A DNA stretch of 64,000 nucleotides from Alphaproteobacteria bacterium MedPE-SWcel (GCA_001874255.1 MPDC01000010.1:1-64000), one strand, 5' to 3'. Shown: positions 15,491 to 25,599, counted from the first letter of the stretch. Numbers and translations: made by a program. The notes: generated by a model not told the origin, from the letters alone.

Positions 15491-16984
15491 CTAGAGTGTG
15501 TACTTTATCCAAGTGGTTTTCAACGCTGTGTATTTGTCAAAGGAATGAAGCGACAGATCGCGTCCGAACCCGGATTGCTTCATGCCGCCGAAAGGCGTCT
15601 GGGCCGAAAGCGCATCGACCGTGTTCACAGAGACCGTGCCGACATTCAGCCGGTCGGAGACCCGGATTGCACGGCTCAGATTGTCGGTCCAGACCGACGC
15701 GGCCAACCCGTAGATGCTGTCATTGGCCATGGCGATGACCTCCTCCTCGCTGTCAAAGGGGATGACGGCCAGAACCGGACCAAAGACCTCTTCGGATGCG
15801 ATGGCGTCCTTTTGATCGACGTCGCCAAAGATCGTCGGCGTGATGAAACAGCCCTTGCCCTTGACCGTCACGCGGTCGCCGCCGCAGACAAGGGTCGCGC
15901 TTTGGCGCGCCGCCTCGATCCGGGCCATGACAGAAGCCGTTTGCCGTTCATCGACGAGAGCGCCGAGTTTCGTGTCGGGGTCGAGCGGATCACCCGGCGT
16001 CAGCGCCTCCGCGCGGGTCTTCAGCAGGGCAAGGAATTTGTCCTGAATCGCGCGCTCTACATAGAGCCGACTGTTGGCGGAACAGACCTGGCCGCTGTTG
16101 AAGAAAATGCCAAAGGCGGCCATATCTGCGGCGGCTTCGAGGTCTTCGCAATCGGCAAAAATGATATTCGGGCTTTTGCCGCCGGTCTCTGGCCAGACCT
16201 GCTTGAGGTTTGATTGGCCGGAATATTCCATGAATTTCTTGCCCACCACAGTAGAGCCGGTGAAGGCCAGGCAATCCACATCCATATGCAGGCCAAGCGC
16301 CTTTCCCGCGGTGGCCCCATATCCCGGCACGACATTGAACACGCCGGCGGGAATTCCCGCCTCTGTTGCCAGTTCCGCCAAACGCAGAGCCGAGAGCGGA
16401 GATTGTTCGGCAGGCTTCAAGACCACGGAATTACCCGCAGCCAACGCCGCGGCGGATTTCCATGTCGCCATGTCGAGCGGAAAGTTCCAGGGCACCACCG
16501 CGCCCACCACACCCAAGGGCACGCGCCGCACCAGCGCCAGATCGCCCTTGCCGGTGGGGGCGACCTCGTCGTAGATCTTGTCGATGGCCTCGGCGTGCCA
16601 TTGAAAGAAATGCGCCGCGCCCGGCACATCGACCGTCGCCGCGTCGGTCACCGGCTTGCCCATATCGAGGCTGTCCAGCAGCGCCAGTTCGACCAGATTG
16701 TCGCGAATGAGATCCGCCAGTTTCAACAAGACCGCCTTGCGCCCGCCGGGATCCATCCGTGACCAACGCCCGTCTTCAAAGGCCGCCCGCGCGGCTTTGA
16801 CCGCACGGTCCACATCGGCCGCGTCGCATTCGGAAATCCGGGCGATGTCTTCGCCGGTGGCCGGGTTGATCGTGGCAAAGGTCCTGCCGGAAATCGCGTC
16901 GGTGAATTGGCCATCAATATAGGCCTGGGTGCGGAAATTGAGCGCTTTGGCGCTGTTCTGCCACTCGGCAAAGCTCAGGGTCAT
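15491..16984 (-). CDS. NAD(P)-dependent aldehyde dehydrogenase, PuuC-like
   Basis: A 497-residue aldehyde dehydrogenase with an intact active site: general base Glu266 in PETGGKSPNIIF and nucleophile Cys301 in NSGQVCSAN. The motifs VVPWNFPLDMATWK (163-176) and FTGSTVVGKKFM (241-252) mark the cofactor site, and EEVFGPVLAV is near 395. Sequence character resembles gamma-glutamyl-gamma-aminobutyraldehyde and betaine-aldehyde dehydrogenases. It follows the DUF1028 and Rid genes and sits near a polyamine-type importer and a GMC alcohol oxidase, consistent with oxidation of an amino-aldehyde to an amino acid. The precise substrate is inferred from context only. Confidence 0.88.
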   Translation of the reverse strand: MTLSFAEWQNSAKALNFRTQAYIDGQFTDAISGRTFATINPATGEDIARISECDAADVDRAVKAARAAFEDGRWSRMDPGGRKAVLLKLADLIRDNLVELALLDSLDMGKPVTDAATVDVPGAAHFFQWHAEAIDKIYDEVAPTGKGDLALVRRVPLGVVGAVVPWNFPLDMATWKSAAALAAGNSVVLKPAEQSPLSALRLAELATEAGIPAGVFNVVPGYGATAGKALGLHMDVDCLAFTGSTVVGKKFMEYSGQSNLKQVWPETGGKSPNIIFADCEDLEAAADMAAFGIFFNSGQVCSANSRLYVERAIQDKFLALLKTRAEALTPGDPLDPDTKLGALVDERQTASVMARIEAARQSATLVCGGDRVTVKGKGCFITPTIFGDVDQKDAIASEEVFGPVLAVIPFDSEEEVIAMANDSIYGLAASVWTDNLSRAIRVSDRLNVGTVSVNTVDALSAQTPFGGMKQSGFGRDLSLHSFDKYTALKTTWIKYTL

Positions 16985-17026
16985 GGTGGTAGCCTCTTGG
17001 TCTGGGGCGTCTGTGCTACGCCGATC

Positions 17027-17701
17027 TCATTCGTCGCCCGGAACCCCGTAGGAGGGGGCTGCGCGCGGGTCGAGCGCGCGCTGGATGTAGGCGTCGAGCT
17101 GGGGTTTGTAGATGTCCCACGCGGTGGCGATGGACTCGATCGGGCAGTCTTCGGTCCAGTCGCAGCGCAATTCGGCCACCGGCCAGGAGACCCTGTCCAC
17201 GATCAGCATCCCGGCCGAATGCACGGGGCCTGCTTCACCGCCCGCGGCGAGCCCCGCGCGCATCGCGGCGATCAGCCGGTCACCAATATGGCCGGAGCTG
17301 GCGAGATAGCCGTCGACGATGGCCTGCGGGACGCTGTCATTGGCCAGAAGATTGCCGCCGGAGGCTACGTTTTCGGCGCTGGCTTGGGTCCAGATGCCGA
17401 GAGAATTGGGCCCGGAATGGATTGCCGTACGACCTTGGGAGTCTACGGCGAGCAACTGGCGGTATTCCAGGAATTCACGGGTCTGTTGCACCTCTTGGAT
17501 CGCTGCGGAGGCGCTCAGGCCACGCTCCATCAAATCGAGCGTCAATGGTCCAAGCGTCGGGTCGGTCACATTTTGCGAGGCCACAGCCCCGACGCCCGCG
17601 CGGGTATGGGAACAGCGTGCCGCCACCGCCGGCGAGGACGACGAAATACCTACGCCGAACATGCCGGTCTGGGGACAGCGGGCGACAAGGGAAAAGGTCA
17701 T
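17027..17701 (-). CDS. DUF1028 family protein (putative Ntn-hydrolase-like)
   Basis: A 224-residue protein beginning MTFSLVARCPQTGMFGVGIS. The alternating strand pattern, VGAVASQNVTDPTLGPLTLD and the LAAGGEAGPVHSAGMLIVDR segment are typical of DUF1028, a family that resembles proteasome-type Ntn hydrolases and has no settled function. There is no signal peptide. It starts 4 bp after the Rid protein's stop and precedes the aldehyde dehydrogenase, so the three are co-transcribed. A role in hydrolysing an amide intermediate is possible but unproven. Confidence 0.85.
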   Translation of the reverse strand: MTFSLVARCPQTGMFGVGISSSSPAVAARCSHTRAGVGAVASQNVTDPTLGPLTLDLMERGLSASAAIQEVQQTREFLEYRQLLAVDSQGRTAIHSGPNSLGIWTQASAENVASGGNLLANDSVPQAIVDGYLASSGHIGDRLIAAMRAGLAAGGEAGPVHSAGMLIVDRVSWPVAELRCDWTEDCPIESIATAWDIYKPQLDAYIQRALDPRAAPSYGVPGDE

Positions 17702-17705
17702 CGGA

Positions 17706-18143
17706 TCACTCCTGTGCCGGGGTATAGTCGTCCGGGATCACGGCGGTGCCGTCAATTTCGACCAGCCAGTCGGGACGGGCCAGGGCCTGAACCACCAGTC
17801 CGGTAGAGACCGGATGCACGCCTTTGATATAGGCGCCCATGGTGCGGTAGACGGCTTCGCGGTGGCGCACGTCGGTGATATAGACCACGACTTTGACGAG
17901 ATGCTCAATGGAGCCGCCCGCCTCTTCGATCAGCTGTTGGATGTTCTGCATGACCTTGTGGGTCTGTTCGACCGGATCATGGCTGTCGATGGTCTTGGCG
18001 TCATCGAGGTTTTGGGGACACTGACCACGCAGCCAGACGGTCTTGCCACCCTGCGTAACGACGGCCTGACACAGATCGTTGTCGAGGTTTTGCTCGGGGT
18101 AGGTTTCTTTGGTGTTGAAGGTGCGGATGCGCGTATGGGCCAT
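17706..18143 (-). CDS. Rid-family (RidA/YjgF-like) protein
   Basis: A 145-residue Rid-fold protein starting MAHTRIRTFNTKETYPEQNL at 18143. The family trimerises and, in RidA itself, hydrolyses reactive enamine/imine intermediates using a conserved arginine. Here that stretch reads HPVSTGLVVQALARPDWLVE, without the canonical arginine, so it probably belongs to a Rid subgroup of different function. It is the first gene of the Rid-DUF1028-ALDH-LysR operon. The frame upstream of 18143 lies in the intergenic terminator region and is not coding. Confidence 0.85.
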   Translation of the reverse strand: MAHTRIRTFNTKETYPEQNLDNDLCQAVVTQGGKTVWLRGQCPQNLDDAKTIDSHDPVEQTHKVMQNIQQLIEEAGGSIEHLVKVVVYITDVRHREAVYRTMGAYIKGVHPVSTGLVVQALARPDWLVEIDGTAVIPDDYTPAQE

Positions 18144-18193
18144 TTGGGTCTCCGGAAGGGTGTCACCGTCGTGACTTTGACACCGGGGTCGCG

Positions 18194-18237
18194 AAAAAAA
18201 GGCCCCCCGTCTCACGAGGGAAACAGAGACGGAGGGC
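18194..18237 (-). terminator. Rho-independent terminator after the polyamine-type importer
   Basis: Reading the minus strand, a 12-bp GC-rich stem (18226-18237 with 18202-18213, one mismatch) is followed by a run of seven T's (A's at 18194-18200). It lies just beyond the stop of the substrate-binding protein gene and should separate that operon from the Rid operon. Confidence 0.85.
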
Positions 18238-18247
18238 AGGCGGGAAG

Positions 18248-19261
18248 TTATTGCAGCAGGTCGGTCCAGACCTTGGTCACCAGATCCTGTGCTGCGGGGC
18301 TGCAGGCCTGAGCGAAGACCACGGGCACCTCCGGGAACAGCTCCGGCGCGTTCTCAGTCGTATAGAGCGCTTTGCTTTCGTCGATCGCCACCGGCGCCGA
18401 GTGGGCGTAGTAGTTATACTGCACGGTGGCGTTTTCGACGGTGGACATGAAGTCGATAAAGGCTTTGGCATTGTCCACATTCTCGGCCCCGGCCGGCACC
18501 ACGAAACTGTCGAGCCAGCCCACCAGACCCTCTTTGGGCATGGCGAATTCGATGTTCGCATCATCGTTGCGCAGGCGCAGCGAGTTGCCGTCCCACCAGA
18601 AATGCGCCGCCACTTCGCCAGAGCCGATGCGGTTTTCGATGTTGTCGGACGTATAGGCCGCAACAGAGGATTTCTGCGCCTTCAGCAGGTCATAGACCTT
18701 TTTCATCTCGGCCTTGTCCTCGGTGCAGAATTCGATGCCGAGGTAAAGCTGGGCGGCGGAGACCACTTCGTCCGGGTAGGACAAAAGCGCGATGGACCCG
18801 GCCAGATCGGTCGGCTCGAAAATCGCTTTCCAGCTGTCGACCGGGCCGTCGTATTTGTCGCGGTTGACGGTATAGCCGGCGGTGCCATAGGCGAGCGGGA
18901 TCGAATAGTCGTTTTCCGGGTCCCACCACTGGCCTTTCCAGCGCTCATCCAGCTGCGCATAGGCGTCAAGCTCAGAGGCGTCGATATCCATCAACAGGCC
19001 TTCGTCGGCCATGATTTTCACAAAGTGCTGCGAGGGTGTGACGAGGTCATAGCCGGAGGCACCCGCCTGCAACTTGGTCAGCGCATCTTCGTTGGAGGAG
19101 AAGCTGTCGACATTGACGTCGATGCCGGTTTCCTCGGAGAACTTGGCGATGAGATCGGGCGAAAGGGAATCCGCCCAGGCATAGATGTTCAGCGTGCCCT
19201 CGGCCGAGGCGGCAGGGGCCATCGGCAGGATGAGCGTGGTGGCAAGCAGCAGTTTCTTCAT
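18248..19261 (-). CDS. ABC importer substrate-binding protein, PotD/PotF-like (spermidine/putrescine type)
   Basis: A 337-residue periplasmic binding protein. It begins MKKLLLATTLILPMAPAASA, a signal peptide with probable cleavage after ASA. The mature part, starting EGTLNIYAWADSLSPDLIAK, is typical of PotD/PotF proteins that bind polyamines or related cations; FSSNEDALTKLQAG and YDLVTPSQHFV match the first lobe. It ends the importer operon: ATPase, two permeases, binding protein. The gap to the upstream permease is 64 bp. Binding of a polyamine or another small amine is plausible; specificity cannot be determined by eye. Confidence 0.9.
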   Translation of the reverse strand: MKKLLLATTLILPMAPAASAEGTLNIYAWADSLSPDLIAKFSEETGIDVNVDSFSSNEDALTKLQAGASGYDLVTPSQHFVKIMADEGLLMDIDASELDAYAQLDERWKGQWWDPENDYSIPLAYGTAGYTVNRDKYDGPVDSWKAIFEPTDLAGSIALLSYPDEVVSAAQLYLGIEFCTEDKAEMKKVYDLLKAQKSSVAAYTSDNIENRIGSGEVAAHFWWDGNSLRLRNDDANIEFAMPKEGLVGWLDSFVVPAGAENVDNAKAFIDFMSTVENATVQYNYYAHSAPVAIDESKALYTTENAPELFPEVPVVFAQACSPAAQDLVTKVWTDLLQ

Positions 19262-19325
19262 GGGTCGTGTCTCCTTGTTGTGCCCTATTGGTCGGTGTGG
19301 TGGTGGCCCCAGGGCTGGGCCAAGA

Positions 19326-20141
19326 TCATCCGCGCCGCATGGCACGGGCGTTGAGGATCAATACGAGGGTTGCGAGGATCAGGGACGCGAGGATCAAGAG
19401 CGTCGAAATCGCGTTCAGCTCCGGCGTGGTGCCCTGACGGATCAGGCTGAAGATATAGACGGGCAGGGTGGTCGCGCCGCCGGAGTTCAACAGGTTCGAG
19501 GTGATGAAATCATCCATCGACATCACGAAAGCGGTCATCGCGCCTGCGAATACTCCCGGCAGGATCATCGGCAATGTGACCCTGCGAAAGGCGGTCAGGG
19601 GCGGGGCATAGAGATCGCGCGCGGCCTCTTCGAAATCCAGTGACATGCCCTGAAGACGGGCCCGGATCGGCAGAAAGGCGAAGGGGGTGCAAAAGGCCGT
19701 ATGCGCCAGCACCAGTTTCACCAGACCGTTGGTCAGCCCGAGCTGCGAGAACAGGATCAGGACCGCCACGGCCAGCACGATCTCTGGCAAGAGAAGCGGC
19801 AGGTTGACCATGGTTTCCGACACCCGCCGGAATTTCAGATTGGGCGCACGGGTGAGAACCATCGCCGCCAGCAGCGCGATCAGCGTGGCGCATGTGGTCG
19901 AGATCACCGCAACCTTGAGCGAGATCTCCAGCGCGGACATCAGGGCCTTGTTTTCAAGCGCCACGAGATACCATTTGCCCGAAAACCCGCCCCAGACCGA
20001 CACCAGACGGTTGTCGTTGAACGAATAGATCACCACCACCACGATCGGCAGATAGAGCCAGAGAAAGAACACCAGGCTCAGCGGGCCCAGGCCGGGATAG
20101 GACCGGATGTCATGATGCCGGGTCATAGGATACCGGGTCAT
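19326..20141 (-). CDS. ABC importer permease, PotC/PotI-like
   Basis: A 271-residue inner-membrane protein with six hydrophobic segments (the first is LSLVFFLWLYLPIVVVVIYS). The cytoplasmic EAA loop is visible as DFEEAARDLYAPPLTAFRRV and couples to the ATPase. It starts at 20141, overlapping the stop of the preceding permease by 4 bp (ATGA), evidence of translational coupling. It is the second transmembrane subunit of the polyamine-type importer. Confidence 0.9.
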   Translation of the reverse strand: MTRYPMTRHHDIRSYPGLGPLSLVFFLWLYLPIVVVVIYSFNDNRLVSVWGGFSGKWYLVALENKALMSALEISLKVAVISTTCATLIALLAAMVLTRAPNLKFRRVSETMVNLPLLLPEIVLAVAVLILFSQLGLTNGLVKLVLAHTAFCTPFAFLPIRARLQGMSLDFEEAARDLYAPPLTAFRRVTLPMILPGVFAGAMTAFVMSMDDFITSNLLNSGGATTLPVYIFSLIRQGTTPELNAISTLLILASLILATLVLILNARAMRRG

Positions 20142-21013
20142 AGGCCGATCTCCGACTGACGCGGCATCCGGCGCGCGTTGATCAGCAGCACGAGGACCAC
20201 AAAGGCCAGAAGCACCATCGCGATCGCCGCGCCAAAGGGCCAGTTGCGTGCGCCGCCGAACTGGGTCTGGATCAGCGTCCCCATCATCAACTGCTTGCCG
20301 CCCCCCAGGAGCATCGGCTCCAGCACCGTGCCAAGGCAGGGCACGAACACAAGGATGCTGCCCGCCATCAGACCCGGCGCCGTGAGCGGCAGGATCACCC
20401 GGCGCAATGTCACCCAGCGGCTGCCATAGAGGTCATGGCTGGCCTCGATCAGCGCCGGGTCGATCTTCTCGACAGAGGCATAGACCGGCAGCACCATCAA
20501 AGGGATATAGCTATAGACCATACCCGTGATCATCGCTCCGGAGGTGAACAGAAACCCGGAGACATCCGCACCGCCAAACAGTCGATACACACGTTCCAAG
20601 ATCCCGTCATTGCCGAGGATGATCAGCCAGGCATAGACCCGTACGATCATCGACACCCAGAACGGCAGGGTCACAAGGTAGATCAGGATGATTTTCACCC
20701 GCGCCGACTGCTGCGCGATGAAGTAGGACACGGGCAGGGCAAGCGCGACACAGATCACCGTGGTGGTCAGTGCATACAACATGGTTCGGGCAATGATCCA
20801 GAGGTACTTGGGGTCGAATTCCAGCGCGTCGGTCCACCCTTCGGTGAACAGGATCTGCCGGTAGGATGTCAGATCGAACGCCCAGTCGAAGCCGCCATAG
20901 GCGCCGCGTTCGGCGACGCTGACCCCGGCGACGATCAGGATCGGCACGATCAAGGTCAGGATCATCAGGGCCCAGGCCGGAGCCAATCCCCAGAAACGAA
21001 ACGCTTTGCTCAT
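20138..21013 (-). CDS. ABC importer permease, PotB/PotH-like
   Basis: A 291-residue inner-membrane protein with six predicted helices, beginning near [20 protein letters not shown]. The EAA loop [20 protein letters not shown] lies in the last third. The first periplasmic loop is large, as in PotB/PotH. Its start overlaps the ATPase stop by 4 bp and its own stop overlaps the next permease, so the transport genes form one tightly coupled unit. It supplies one half of the translocation pore. Confidence 0.9.
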   Translation of the reverse strand: MSKAFRFWGLAPAWALMILTLIVPILIVAGVSVAERGAYGGFDWAFDLTSYRQILFTEGWTDALEFDPKYLWIIARTMLYALTTTVICVALALPVSYFIAQQSARVKIILIYLVTLPFWVSMIVRVYAWLIILGNDGILERVYRLFGGADVSGFLFTSGAMITGMVYSYIPLMVLPVYASVEKIDPALIEASHDLYGSRWVTLRRVILPLTAPGLMAGSILVFVPCLGTVLEPMLLGGGKQLMMGTLIQTQFGGARNWPFGAAIAMVLLAFVVLVLLINARRMPRQSEIGL

Positions 21014-22083
21014 TGGCCCAGGATCCTCGCGTTGCTGTCGCGAAATCCGATGCGGACCGCGTCCCCGATATCAAAAGCGTCCTGATGCGATTGGGCATTG
21101 CGCCGCGACAGGCGCAAATCGATCTCGCCGACGCGGACCGTGTAATGGGTGAACCCGCCGAGGTAATTGCGCGACAGCACCGTGCTGGTGAGAATGAGCC
21201 CTTCGGCCTGTTCGCCAACGCCGATTTTTTCGGGACGGATCGACAGGGTCGCAGGCCCCGGTCCCGAGACGTTTTCGCAGGTTGTGGTCACATCGGTGCC
21301 AAGCGCGGTGCGGATCGTCGCCGTGCTGCCGTCGCTGGCGATCACCTCGCCCTCGAGAAAATTGGTGTCCCCAATGAAATCCGCCACAAAACGGGTTTTC
21401 GGGTCTTCGTAAATCTCGATCGGTGTGCCGATCTGTTGCACGCGCCCATGCCCCATGACCGCAATCCGGTCGGACATATCAAGCGCCTCCTCCTGATCGT
21501 GGGTCACAAACACAAAGGTGATGCCGGTGTCGCGTTGCAGCGCGCGCAGCTCGTTGCGCATGGCTTGGCGCAGTTTGAGATCGAGCGCAGAGAGCGGCTC
21601 ATCCAGCAACAAGACCTCGGGTTCCGAGGCCAGCGCCCGCGCCAGCGCGATCCGTTGGCGTTGCCCGCCCGACAGCTGGTCGGGCTTGCGCGCCGCGAAG
21701 TCTTCCATATGCACCATTTCAAGCATCCGCCCGACGCGCTCGCGGATGCGCGCCTTGTCCCAGCCAAGGTTCTCGAGACCAAAGGCGATGTTCTGGCTTA
21801 GCGTCATATGGGGAAACAGCGCGTAGTTCTGGAACACGGTGTTCACCCGCCGCTTGTGGGCTGGCATCTGGGCGATTGCCTTGCCCTTCAGCAACAGCGT
21901 GCCGGCCGAGGGCGTCTCGAACCCCGCGATCATCCGCAGCAATGTGGTCTTGCCGCAGCCGGACGGCCCCAGAAGCGTGAAAAATTCGTTCTGGAGGATC
22001 TTGAAATCGACGTGATCGAGCGCGGTATAGTCGCCGAATTTCTTCGACACGTTCACGACTTCGATGGCGGAGGGGCGGCTCAT
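21010..22083 (-). CDS. ABC importer ATP-binding protein, PotA/PotG-like
   Basis: A 357-residue ATPase starting [20 protein letters not shown] at 22083. The Walker [11 protein letters not shown]-loop [10 protein letters not shown], signature [15 protein letters not shown], Walker [12 protein letters not shown] and H-loop [10 protein letters not shown] are all intact. The C-terminal TOBE domain (about 265-357) contains [13 protein letters not shown]. This is the canonical PotA/PotG architecture energising uptake of polyamine-like substrates. It follows the GMC oxidoreductase by 47 bp on the same strand, suggesting shared transcription. Confidence 0.92.
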   Translation of the reverse strand: MSRPSAIEVVNVSKKFGDYTALDHVDFKILQNEFFTLLGPSGCGKTTLLRMIAGFETPSAGTLLLKGKAIAQMPAHKRRVNTVFQNYALFPHMTLSQNIAFGLENLGWDKARIRERVGRMLEMVHMEDFAARKPDQLSGGQRQRIALARALASEPEVLLLDEPLSALDLKLRQAMRNELRALQRDTGITFVFVTHDQEEALDMSDRIAVMGHGRVQQIGTPIEIYEDPKTRFVADFIGDTNFLEGEVIASDGSTATIRTALGTDVTTTCENVSGPGPATLSIRPEKIGVGEQAEGLILTSTVLSRNYLGGFTHYTVRVGEIDLRLSRRNAQSHQDAFDIGDAVRIGFRDSNARILGQ

Positions 22084-22130
22084 GCATTGGTCCTTGGGTC
22101 TTGGTTGGCGCTCTTGGCCAATGTTCTGTT

Positions 22131-23729
22131 TCACGCGGCGCCGGACAGGATCATGCGCGCGCATTTCTCGCCGATCATCATGGTCGGTGAATTGGTGTTG
22201 CCCCCGATCAGGGTTGGCATGACAGAGGCGTCGGCGACCCGAAGCCCCTCGATTCCGCGCACCTTGAGAGAGGCCGGATCGGTGACGGCCATCGCATCCG
22301 TGCCCATCTTGCAGGTCCCGACCGGGTGAAAGACCGTCAATGCCGCATCGCGCAGGTAGGAGAGGATGTCGTCGTCAGTTGCCACCGACTCCCCCGGCAA
22401 CATTTCCGGGCCGCGGATCTCGTCAAAGGTCGTGTCCGCCAGAATGCTGCGCGCGACTTTGATGCCTTCGACCAGAACCTTGGCGTCTTCCGGATCTGAG
22501 AAAAACCTGGGGTCGATTTCGAGCGCGCCGGTTTTGTCCAGCCGGATTTCCCCGATGGATTTCGGGCGCAACACGCAGGTGTGTACCGCATAGCCATGGC
22601 CATATTCCACAACCCGCCCGCGGTGGCTGCGATAGCCCGGCACGAAATGGAACTGGATATCCGGGTCATCATTGGCGTATTTCGTCCGCGCGAAGCCGCC
22701 GGCTTCGACGTAGTTGGTGGCAAACATCCCCCTGCGCCCGAAAACCCAACGGAGCGGCGCGGCGAGCATCGAAGGCAGGTTGCGCAGCGACAGGCCCAGC
22801 GTTTTTGTCGATTTCGAGCGCACCGTGATCATCCCGTCGATATGGTCGCGCAGGTTTTGGCCGACGCCCGGCAGATCATGCTTCACCTTGACCCCGGCGG
22901 CGGTCAGCATCTGCGCAGGACCGATCCCGGAGCGCAGCAGGAGCTCTGGCGAATTGATCGCACCGGCGGACAGGATCACCTCCTTGTCGGCCTTCAGAGC
23001 CCGCAGCCCCCCGGGACCGTTGATTTCGATCCCCGTGGCGCGGCCCTTTTCGACGATCACTCTTTGGGTCTGCGTCCCGGTCAGGATGGTCAGATTGGCA
23101 CGGTCGCGCACCGGGTGCAAAAACGCACGATATGCGGACCAGCGCATCCCGTCATGCTGGGTGACATTATAGATGCCCAGACCATCCTGGCGTTCGCCGT
23201 TCATATCCGTGGTCTCTGCGAGGTCGGCCGCGCGCCCGGCCTTGATGAACATTCTGCCCACCGGGTTCGGGTCGCGGTGCAGGTTCACATGCAATTCGCC
23301 GCCGGTACCATGATAGGCAGGGTCCTGACCTATGTGATTGTTTTCGAGATCCTTGAACACGGGCAGCACGTCTGGCCAGCTCCAGCCGGCACAGCCCAGC
23401 TCTGCCCAGTCGTTGTAGTCCGATGCCGCGCCCCGGATATACAGCATCGAATTGATCGCCGAAGACCCGCCGAGCGCCTTGCCCCTGTTCATCGGAATGC
23501 GCCGGTTCTTCAGCTCCGGTTGCGGCACGCTCATATAGCTGTAATCATATTTCGGGTCATTATAGAGCGTCAGGATCCCGGCCGGGATGCGAATACGCCA
23601 AGAGCTGTCCTGACCGCCGGCCTCAATGATGCAGACCCGGGTGTCCGGATCTTTGGACAGGCGATTGGCCAGCACACAGCCCGCCGACCCGGCGCCCACG
23701 ATAATGTAATCGAACGTGTCGTTGTGCAT
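22131..23729 (-). CDS. GMC-family FAD-dependent oxidoreductase (choline dehydrogenase-like)
   Basis: A 532-residue GMC flavoprotein. The FAD-binding fold is at the N-terminus ([20 protein letters not shown]), with the GMC signature [20 protein letters not shown] near 78-97. The C-terminal active-site segments are [11 protein letters not shown] and [16 protein letters not shown]. Family members oxidise alcohols such as choline, glycerol derivatives or polyethylene glycols. It is encoded directly upstream of the polyamine-type ABC importer, so the importer may deliver its amino-alcohol substrate. It is a paralogue of the DddA-type protein at 35474-37150, with which it shares overall architecture. 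Confidence 0.88.
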   Translation of the reverse strand: MHNDTFDYIIVGAGSAGCVLANRLSKDPDTRVCIIEAGGQDSSWRIRIPAGILTLYNDPKYDYSYMSVPQPELKNRRIPMNRGKALGGSSAINSMLYIRGAASDYNDWAELGCAGWSWPDVLPVFKDLENNHIGQDPAYHGTGGELHVNLHRDPNPVGRMFIKAGRAADLAETTDMNGERQDGLGIYNVTQHDGMRWSAYRAFLHPVRDRANLTILTGTQTQRVIVEKGRATGIEINGPGGLRALKADKEVILSAGAINSPELLLRSGIGPAQMLTAAGVKVKHDLPGVGQNLRDHIDGMITVRSKSTKTLGLSLRNLPSMLAAPLRWVFGRRGMFATNYVEAGGFARTKYANDDPDIQFHFVPGYRSHRGRVVEYGHGYAVHTCVLRPKSIGEIRLDKTGALEIDPRFFSDPEDAKVLVEGIKVARSILADTTFDEIRGPEMLPGESVATDDDILSYLRDAALTVFHPVGTCKMGTDAMAVTDPASLKVRGIEGLRVADASVMPTLIGGNTNSPTMMIGEKCARMILSGAA

Positions 23730-24003
23730 GTCGCCCTCGTTGTGTGTCTTGTCCTGTAAGTGCCAGTCGGCGCAGGTGTTTTCCCATTCGTAAGAACTGA
23801 TTTTATGGTTAGGCAGTGTCTAATCATGCGCGTTATCAGTGACTTGTCCCGGTGCTGCGGCCCGCATTCACGGGACGTGCCTAATTTTCGAGCGACTTGG
23901 CTGGGGAACCGGCCGAAAAATCCCGGTATCTGCTCGCAGCCCCTGGGGGGCAACGCTCCACCCGGCCCGAACGCGGAGGGGTGGCTCATACGGTCCGCCG
24001 CAG

Positions 24004-25290
24004 CTACCCGTTGGCGACCTGAGGTGCGGCTGTCGTTTTCTCGGCGCCTTCATAGTTGGCATAGACGCGACGGGTGGCGATATGATCCGCGATGTACTTC
24101 GCATCGTGCCAGACGCCCCAGATAAACGTGGAGCCCCGCCGCGACTGCCACGGCAGACCGAGGAAATAGACCCCCTGTTCCGTCGAAACACCGCGTTGAT
24201 GCGCGGGCTTGCCGTCCGCATCAAAGGCATCGACATTGAGCCAGCTGTAGTCCTGACCAAAGCCCGTCGCCCAGATTACCGATTTGATCCCCGCCGCCTG
24301 CAGATCGAGATCGACAAGCGGATGCGCCACACAGTCGGGATCCGGCCGTTTCCGGCGGGCGTTGGGGTCTTGCGGCAGATCCAGCCCATTGCGTTCGATA
24401 TAGGCATCGGCGGCATCGAGCACCGAGAGGTGATCCGCATCGCCAGCCGTGATATTCGCGGCGAGATCGGCGCCGAATGTCACCTTGCCCTCGGTGTAGC
24501 CGTTGGTTCGACCGACCAGTGTCATGCCTTGCGCCGCCAGTTCGCGGAAGTCGATGGTCTTGCCGCCCTCGGCGCCGCTGACGGCGATGGTCACATGTTC
24601 CTTGCCCGGCTCCATCGCAGGCGCATCCCAAAGCCCGAGCACGCCAAGCCACCACACGAAGTCACGGCCACGGTAGCTGCGCGGTGGGCGGTCATGCGGT
24701 CCGACAGACAAATAGACCTTGCGTCCCGAGGTCATCAATTCGTCGGCGATCTGCACCCCAGAGGAGCCCGCGCCGACCACGAGAACAGCGCCCGCCTCGA
24801 GTTGATCGGGATTGCGATAGGCGCTGGAATGCAGCTGCGTGACCGGCACGTCGGCTGGGATCACGGGCGGGATCACCGGGGTCTGGAACGGCCCGGTCGC
24901 CGCCACGACGGTGTTGGCCTCATAGGTGCCGTCCGAGGTTTCGACGACAAAGCCCGCTGCGCGGTTCTTCTTGCGCACGCTTTTGACCTCAACCCCGCAG
25001 CGGATCGGGGCATCGATCATTTTGGCATAGTCTTCGAAATAGGTCGCGACATCGTCTTTGGGGACAAAGTCATCCGGTCCGAAGCCGTTGAATTCAAGGT
25101 TCGGGAACCGATCGTGCCACGCCGGGCCATTGGCCACCAGAGAATCCCACCGCTCCGAACGCCAGCGTTCGGCAATGCGAGACCGCTCCAAGGCGACATG
25201 CGAAATCCCCAAACTGCCGAGATGTTCGCAGAGCGCAACACCCGCCTGTCCTGCGCCCACAATGAGGGTTTCGACTTTTTCAATCGCCAT
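24004..25290 (-). CDS. Flavin-containing monooxygenase-like NAD(P)/FAD oxidoreductase (CzcO/YUCCA-like)
   Basis: A 428-residue two-dinucleotide-binding protein. The FAD site is IVGAGQAGVALCEHLG near residue 10, and the NADPH site VVGAGSSGVQIADELM is near 177. IWATGFGQDYSWLN matches the ATG-containing motif of class B/YUCCA-type monooxygenases. Relatives oxygenate nitrogen or sulfur atoms or act as Baeyer-Villiger enzymes. It lies 274 bp upstream of the GMC gene on the same strand and may belong to the same catabolic unit (N-oxidation of an amine would fit), but this is inference. Confidence 0.85.
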   Translation of the reverse strand: MAIEKVETLIVGAGQAGVALCEHLGSLGISHVALERSRIAERWRSERWDSLVANGPAWHDRFPNLEFNGFGPDDFVPKDDVATYFEDYAKMIDAPIRCGVEVKSVRKKNRAAGFVVETSDGTYEANTVVAATGPFQTPVIPPVIPADVPVTQLHSSAYRNPDQLEAGAVLVVGAGSSGVQIADELMTSGRKVYLSVGPHDRPPRSYRGRDFVWWLGVLGLWDAPAMEPGKEHVTIAVSGAEGGKTIDFRELAAQGMTLVGRTNGYTEGKVTFGADLAANITAGDADHLSVLDAADAYIERNGLDLPQDPNARRKRPDPDCVAHPLVDLDLQAAGIKSVIWATGFGQDYSWLNVDAFDADGKPAHQRGVSTEQGVYFLGLPWQSRRGSTFIWGVWHDAKYIADHIATRRVYANYEGAEKTTAAPQVANG

Positions 25291-25599
25291 CGCCTGATCC
25301 TTTCGGTGACTTCAATGCAGATGCTCGCGGCGACGAGCAGCCCTTTGGTAGGACTGTATGAAAGGGCGTGAATGAGGCAAAACATGATTTCCTGAAGCCT
25401 AGGTTTCGCTGAGTCTAATCAAGAACCGCGACTGGCCCTCGATGCAGCCGAGGCGAGGGCGCCGGACTGACCGCAGCGCCACCGAGATCATCGGCCCGCT
25501 TGCTATCGCGCATCAGCCCGCGCGACCGAGGAGCCTTGTTGCGGGCTGCCATCTAGCAGGTCGGCGCTGTGCAAACCGAGCGGGCCGGGGCTGTGCAAA
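25291..25599. other. Region without recognisable gene upstream of the monooxygenase
   Basis: These 309 bases contain no frame I can support. The part nearest 25290 should hold the monooxygenase promoter. The part approaching 25600 may contain further decayed IS1182 sequence that is too degraded to align by eye. Confidence 0.4.

Noticed and set aside
22581-23759. 392-codon open frame on the plus strand
   Set aside because: It lies antisense over the GMC oxidoreductase, which has complete family motifs; the plus-strand translation is rich in Arg, His and Gln and matches no fold. A shadow frame of GC-rich coding DNA.
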